From assembly GCA_941918925.1 (NCBI GenBank), contig OW799234.1, forward strand, positions 68,071,043-68,135,042: DNA of 64,000 bases, given 5' to 3'. Of this stretch, positions 58,171-64,000 are shown in pieces. The notes below the pieces were generated by a model, which saw only the letters and a list, made by a program, of their open reading frames with translations, searched no databases and was not told where the DNA came from. A program made the translations under genes and the position numbers. Origin of the DNA: Phyto melanocephala. Its lineage: Eukaryota; Arthropoda; Insecta; Diptera; Rhinophoridae. Every line of letters begins with the position of its first letter. Position 1 is the first letter of the stretch.

Positions 58171-58604
58171 TACCTAACCCGGTGCGTTTCGCTACACCTA
58201 CCAGGATTTTTTTTGTTTTATTTATTTATTGTCTTTGTGCTTTGTTGATGGTAATAGCGAAGGCAAGGTGAACTGGAAACTGCCGTCACTTAAAGTTAAA
58301 AGGCAAATCGGTGGGAACCATTGGAATGCGTGGAAATAGCTGATAATAACAACTTATTTTTAATTGAGGTGGTACTGCCTACTTTCCTCATTACGAAATT
58401 ATATAGTCATGACAGCTTAAAATGTGTGCAAAGTTTCAGAAAAATCGGTCAAGTGCAAGTACCTCACCCACTTTTTACCACCAATTAACACTCCCTGGAA
58501 TGTGTACAACAACTTACCAAAGTTTGAGTCCGATCGGCTTTACGGTTTCGGAGTCTATAGCTAACACACACAGACAGACAGAGTTTCACTTTTATATTTA
58601 TAGA
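58171..58604 (-). mobile_element. Helitron copy retaining helicase sequence
   Basis: The plus-strand left end ACCTAACCCGGTGCGTTTCG matches the Helitron 3' stem; the right end is GTTTCACTTTTATATTTATAGA followed by T. Two typical units (AAAGTTTCAGAAAAATCGGT; GTGTACAACAACTTACCAAA) remain. Unlike the other copies it has coding sequence next to the 3' end. Confidence 0.7.
58227..58321 (-). pseudogene. Helitron helicase C-terminal motif
   Basis: The minus strand from 58321 reads MVPTDLPFNFK, one stop, then RQFPVHLAFAITINKAQRQ and a stop. This matches the last helicase motif of Helitron RepHel proteins, typically F-x-R-R-Q-F-P-V-x-x-A-F-A-M-T-I-N-K-A-Q-G-Q. Known proteins place it near the C-terminus, just upstream of the element's 3' end, exactly as found here. 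Confidence 0.75.
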
Positions 58605-58605
58605 T

Positions 58606-60255
58606 GTAAAATTTAAATTTTTAACTGCAGCTTATTAATTGACTGAAGATGATTGAGAGAGAGAATTTGATTCGTGGGGGAATAACACTAGTTCTGCTCC
58701 GATCGTAACCATTTTGGGCTGTTATAAGAAAATTGTCGTCAAATTGCTCGTACAAAGCTTCAAGCAAATTTCGTTTATAGTTTCCTATATATGACATCAA
58801 ATGAATTTTTTTTGTATGGGGGATAACTTTCCCCCTGCTCCGAACCCATTTTGTTTTCGAATAAGGAAATTATTACAAAATTTAAAAAAAATATAAAAAT
58901 ATAACATAAAATTTAATTTATATGGGATTTACCACGCCCACCTTAAATATAAAACAAACTATAAGCTGTGACCGTGCGGAGGATAGACCTAGAGCATTGG
59001 TGGAAAATTTTGGGATATTGTATAAGTAGTTTTGAAGAAAACTCATAACATACAAACACACATTTCCTCTTTATTGTATTCAGTATAGAGTATAGATTTA
59101 GAAATATTGAAAAATTACTCCGATTTTAGCTGAAATTAACTAAAGCCAGAATAAATGATTTATAATAAATTTAAAATAAAAGGTTCGACTAAATATTAAT
59201 TTATTTTATTCATATTTTTTTTTTTTAAAAATCTTTATAAAATCTTATTATTAAATTTCTTTTTCTCTTTACTCTCTACTATTGTATTGGTTCATATAAA
59301 AATGAAGCCTTTAAAAGAAAATGGCAAGAAACTCTAAAGGTCTAAAATGTTATCTCTTAAAAATGTCAATAGAAATAATCTAACACCTGATTACAGCAGC
59401 TAAAAACTCTACGTGTATTTGACACATTAGAAAGACAAAACAAACATAGCAGACACAGCGTCTGGGGTGCCTTGTGTCTATATTGAATATTACAATAACA
59501 AGAAGAATTTGTTTCAGATACAGTGACGAAAATAAGTATTCTTATGTGAAAAATATTTTTATTTAATTAATCATCTTGAGATGGTATAATTACAAATAAT
59601 ATTCCAGTTTCATCACTCGAGCTGAGTAAAGAAGACCACTTATTCTTTGTAGAAAACGAGACCACAGTCTCTGACGGAAATCAACCTCGTAATGACAATA
59701 CTCGCTATAAATACTGGTCCACTGAAGTAGCATAATGATTATGTTATGTTTCTGAATAACCTACAATCCCTTCTTTTAGTAATATACTGTTGTAATGTTG
59801 TACCGACTTTACTCGAAAATGCCTAAATTGTCTACATAAATTTATTACTTTTTAGTGCTGCCGGATGAGAAAAATTTAACTTCAACTACTAACTTTCTGC
59901 ATTCATTTCAAACATTCCTTTATTTTATTTTTAACTTTACCGCAATATCTTTTTATCAATTGTATTTTAAAGTTCTTTGTACAGTATTTACGTATTTATA
60001 GAATTTTTTTTTTAATTTAACAAGCAAAAAAGTGGCAACGTTATACGATTAGCTCACAAAAACTTTTTCTAATCAAGACTTCTTTAAGTGAGCAGGTAAG
60101 TTTTGAAACAAAAACTAATTTACCATTTATACTCAAAACTTATACTATTGCAATAACTTTAATTGCCATTAAGATGTAGTTAAAAACGGGGTATAAAATG
60201 GCTATTTTTTAGCAGTAAAAAAAAACAAAACAATTAATCTTTATATTTATATCTT
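58606..60255. other. no gene seen
   Basis: AT-rich. A 40-codon open stretch at about 59610-59730 (containing KEDHLFFVENETTVSDGNQP) is unrecognised and has no start or splice signal I can defend. Confidence 0.3.
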
Positions 60256-60256
60256 A

Positions 60257-61135
60257 CTAGAAAAGCCCGGCGCGCGTTGCTACGCCCCTTAATGAAAAGA
60301 AATACAATCAGAATTTTAATTGAATATCAAGTGCAAGAAGCTAAAAACTATAACTTTTTTCAATGGTCGTGGCACTGCCCACTTTTCTAATAAAGAAATT
60401 GTATAGTCACGACCACTCAATATGTGTGCAAAGATTCAGAAAAATCGATCTAGTGCCAGTAGCTAAAAATGATAACTTATTTCTTATGGGCGGGGCGTGG
60501 CACTGCTCACTTTTCTAATCACGAAATTGTATAATCATGAGAGCTCAATATGTGTGTGCAAAGCTTCAGGAAAATCGGTGAAGTTCAAGTAGCTGCAAAT
60601 TTTAATTTTTTTTATGGGCGTGGCACTGTCTACTTTTCTAATCACGAAATTGTATAATCATGAGATCTCAATATGTGTGTGCAAAGTTTCAGGAAAATTG
60701 GTGAAGTTCAAGTAGCTGAAAATAATAACTTTTTTTTATGGGCGTGGCACTGCCCACTTTACCAATCACGAAATTGTAAAGTCATGACAGCTCAATATGT
60801 ATGCAAAGTTTTAGAAAAATTGGTCCAGTTCAAGTACCTCAAAATTATATTTTTTTTTATGGGCGTGCCCCGCCCACTTTTCTAATCACGAAACTATATA
60901 GTCATGACAGCTCAATATGTGTGCAAAGTTTCAGAAAAATCGGTCAAGTGCAAGTAGCTAAAACTGATAACTAATTTTTTATGGGCATGACCCCGCCCAC
61001 TTTTTTCTACCCATAAACACTCCCTGGAATGTGTACAACAACTTGCTAAAGTTCGAGTCCGATCGGTTTTACAGTTTCGGAGTCTGTAGCTAACACACAC
61101 ACACACAGACAGAGTTTCACTTTTATATATATAGA
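60257..61135 (-). mobile_element. Helitron, non-autonomous
   Basis: 3' end CTAG at 60257-60260 (after A), GCCCGGCGCGCGTTGCTACG stem, about six GGGCGTGGCACTGCCCACTT units, (AC)n, and 5' end TTTTATATATATAGA at 61135. The base after the 5' end is A rather than the expected T. Confidence 0.8.
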
Positions 61136-61136
61136 A

Positions 61137-61739
61137 AAAGAAGATAGACTAATATTTGTTTAGCGTACTCAACGCCAAGGCTTGATTAATTACTCAGTCC
61201 TATAAAGCAAATACTTATTTACCTTTTATTAAGTAGAAGACATTTACGAATAACTAATTTATGTAAATAATTGGTAAATACAATAGTTATTACCGAAATG
61301 TTATAAAATCACAATTTTTTTATATTTTGAAAAGGTTTAAAAATTAAAGCAAAACCGCGAATAACTTTCTAAAAGACAAATTTTGCAAAACCTGTTTTTT
61401 TGCAGATTACCGTTTAAATCACTCTCTTACATTTGTTCAAACATCAAAACATCAAGATTATGCATTTTATCACCGTCAAAACGCAATTACAATGAGTCAG
61501 TCAGTGGAAGAACGATGTAAGTTATAAGCAAAAGTCTACGAACGGAATAGTGATTGTGATTGATAAAGTGATTGATAAGTGTAACAGAGGTACAAAGGGA
61601 AGAGCATTTAAAAATATAGATAATCAAACCTTTTAAATACGTTTTTTGGCTCTCCTGAAAAATTATTATTTTGTCATTTGCACCGTTATTCACGGCGATC
61701 CTTCAATTTTACAATTAAAAATATATTTATATATGTACA
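61137..61739. other. no gene seen
   Basis: AT-rich, nothing recognised. Confidence 0.35.
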
Positions 61740-62420
61740 TGTAGCGAGAATTTCGAAGCAAAACACTACTATCTCAAGTCCTTTTTTGACTGCTTTTACT
61801 TCTCGGTGATTTCGAGGCTACCGATCGTTATCCCCTTCTGGACTGAGTATCACCGGCATTTGCTTTAGACTAGACAATCGATTTCACACTGCCGACTAGT
61901 GATTGTCGCCAATCCTCATCATCATCATCACGCAATCCTCTGTAATCACAACCATTTCTTTTAAACTGTGGTCCCCCATAGCATAAACATGTGTGCGCTA
62001 GCATGAAATCCTCAATCTTCTGCTTGGCAGTGCTAGTCATTTGCATACTAAATTTTGTGTTTTATTCAAAATCAACATCGGGCCTAAAAAATTTAACCTT
62101 CCTTTACATGCGCAGTGCTTATGCTTTCTATGCTTGTCAGATGATATTTGAAGTTTCCATGTCCTGAAATCAACATAGTTATCCAGATCATCTCACTCTG
62201 ATTAAAGCCGAGTACCTCTGCTGAATTCGGTCCAAATCGGTTGCTTGAGCACCATACGAACCAAGTTGTTCTCTCCATCCACCTTCGCGAGTTTTTAGAG
62301 TTTATCCATTGAAAGACTTTTGCTCGCACTAACCCGTAGCAATTCTTAACTTTTGTAAATAGAATGTAGCTGCAAATTCCCTCTTCGGAGTTCATCATCA
62401 GCTTCATTTCCATATATGCA
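61740..62420 (-). pseudogene. LINE C-terminal remnant and probable 3' UTR
   Basis: The minus strand 62413-62093 includes KVFQWINSKNSRRWMERTTW and MLISGHGNFKYHLTSIESIS, similar to the L-T-G-H-G-x-F-x-x-H-L segment after RNase H in LINE proteins. The GC-richer 61740-62050 stretch downstream (minus sense) has no clear frame and may be 3' UTR. Stops and frame shifts throughout. Confidence 0.55.
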
Positions 62421-62813
62421 CAGGTGTCCCTTAATCCTCATCTGCACCACCTCATTTGTAAAGGCACACTTAGAGCACACTCAAGCATTTATAAACTTAT
62501 TATTTATTTAAGCTGCCTTTACACTGTCTGATTTCTGATATGAACTGAGCGATTAAACATTTGTTTTAATATCTCTGAGTAATAAAAAATTATAAAATTT
62601 ATTACATTTATTACATTTATTACATTTAGCCAAAATATACTTGCGGGCAGCTATTTTAAATTAAAACAAATTAAAGATTGTATGTCTGGACGTGAATCAG
62701 TTAGATGAGAACTCAGAAAGTGTAAAGATAACATTATAAAGCAAATTTATATTCACTCATAAATTCATTTATTAAAATTAAATATGAATTAAAAAGTGTT
62801 AAAATAAATAATA
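62421..62813. other. no gene seen
   Basis: AT-rich with TTTATTACA repeats near 62600-62625. Confidence 0.35.
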
Positions 62814-62815
62814 TA

Positions 62816-63308
62816 AAGGGTCCGCTAAGTAACAATAATGAAAATGCTATAAAAAAATGTAGCTTCGGCTGTGTGGCACGTAGCGCCGTCCTGTTGAAAC
62901 CAATTGTTGCCAATATCCTCCTCTTCAATTTTTGTGAACAAAAATTCGTTCAACATGGCCCGATAACGATCGCCATTGACTACGGCCACTCCCAATTATG
63001 CCTCTGGACCGAAATCCGCACCAAACAGTGAATCGTTTTGGGTGTATCGGCTTTTCAATTTATGCGTGCGGGTTTTCTGTGCCCCAAATGCGACAATTTC
63101 GCTTGTTTACATACCCGCCAAGATCAAAATGAGCCAAAATCGGCCAAAGTAATCTCGCAATATGTCCCAGCGTTTTTCAAGCGCATACACAACTATATTC
63201 GTTCAGCGGAAGGATAATACTAATTATCTGTTAAATCAGACATGAGCTAAATCTTACCATTCACGAAATAAACACTATTTTAAAAAAAACGTTAGATGGC
63301 GGACCCTT
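62816..63308 (-). mobile_element. DD41D-type mariner, internally deleted (493 bp)
   Basis: TIRs AAGGGTCCGC at both ends with TA at 62814-62815 and 63309-63310. The minus strand keeps LGGYVNKRNCRIWGTENPHA, PKRFTVWCG, NGDRYRAML and EEEDIGNNWFQQDGATCHTA, so only the middle of the transposase remains. Same family as the remnant at 20842. Confidence 0.75.
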
Positions 63309-63689
63309 TATAATAATAACATAATATGCCAATGGAAAAAAATTAACGTGCGTCACAAAGGATTTACGAAGTAAAAATGAATAAATTTTTTTGACTGCAA
63401 ATATTTCATCTTGGAATTCCCTTACATTTATCTTTATTCTAGGAATTAGTTTTTGTGTGCTTTTTTATGCAAAATTCGCTTAAAATTACTAAAACATGAA
63501 TCAACTTTCACTTAAAATTATTTAATTTTTTATAGCATTCATCACAAAAAAAATAATTTGTATGCCTTTCGAAGGTAATAAACACTGTGTACAAGTTGAA
63601 GTTATCTCTTTTGAAAGCCAAAAAATTGTTTATGTTTTAATTCAAAATTGCATGCAGTTCGTCATATAGGATTTTCCCACATACTCGAT

Positions 63690-63900
63690 ATTGTATTTTA
63701 TCAAGGCATATTTATTCAACAGGTAATCGCTGTCCGGAGACAATTTTTTTGTTTATATTTTTTTAAAATAAAGTTTGACATTTCAAACAAATGAGAGAAG
63801 TGATCAAATTGGTTTTTATCTATTGATTTTGACAGCTAAATTAAAAAAATAAATAATTAAAAAAATCAGCTGACGAAACCAGACTACCTGATAAATAAAT
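63690..63900. repeat. dispersed repeat E, copy 2
   Basis: Matches 3140-3365: CAAGGCATATT, CGGAGACAATTTTTTTG, GGTTTTTATCTATTGATTTT, GACAG and AGACTACCTGATAAATAAA. Confidence 0.55.
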
Positions 63901-64000
63901 ATGTCTTAATATTGCATATAAAATTACCACAAAAACGAATAGTTATTTGTGTCACTGTAACCATATAAAATTTACATTTACGTTGTATTTTTTGTGGCGG

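Overview
This window looks like gene-poor, AT-rich intergenic or heterochromatic DNA from a fly (Diptera, Brachycera; a calyptrate such as a blow fly or house fly is a reasonable guess). The reasons are DINE-1/mini-me-type elements carrying GTCY microsatellites, mariner transposases of the DD41D kind, an ITmD37E transposase, and long poly-A/poly-T spacers. I see no rRNA, tRNA, CRISPR array or bacterial-type operon. The only convincing host-like gene structure is a two-exon small ORF at 44.96-45.20 kb, and it sits inside a transposon-like inverted-repeat element.

Layout. 0.3-3.4 kb: a DINE-1-like copy and two decayed mariners. 6.4-10.5 kb: a Russian-doll nest of four DINE-1-like copies, each inside the AT-rich spacer of the previous one, plus a Helitron in the same spacer. 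10.8-15.4 kb: one complete DINE-1-like copy, a degraded Helitron, a strong hairpin and a mariner scrap. 16.3-18.7 kb: a mariner split by an insertion that itself carries a MITE. 19.2-24.4 kb: a MITE, two DINE-1-like elements (one holding a mariner remnant) and a 5'-truncated DD41D mariner. 25.1-27.0 kb: a DD37E (ITmD37E) element with an almost intact transposase. 27.2-27.5 kb: a 293-bp AAGT microsatellite. 28.4-32.5 kb: a five-level nest (Helentron-like element > piggyBac with TTAA ends > second Helentron-like element with 288-bp tandem units > mariner > 192-bp insert). 35-43 kb: degraded tandem repeats, DINE-1-like copies nested in a Harbinger-like MITE, and a LINE with RT and RNase H. 43.5-49.8 kb: DINE-1-like copy, the TIR element with the small gene, several 3-bp-TSD MITEs, and a LINE RT tail. 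51.7-56.6 kb: a TA-flanked MITE, two DD41D mariners (one needs only a 2-nt change to be open) and a Helitron. 57-63.9 kb: two LINE C-terminal remnants, two Helitrons (one retaining a helicase motif), a deleted mariner and a dispersed repeat.

Activity. The transposases are the only recognisable enzymes. The DD37E and 55-kb DD41D copies are each one small indel from an open frame, and the 24-kb and 55-kb DD41D proteins are close to 95% identical by eye, so cut-and-paste transposition appears recent. Nested empty sites can be rebuilt within the window, giving a relative insertion history without outside data. All identifications come from reading motifs by eye; no database search was run.
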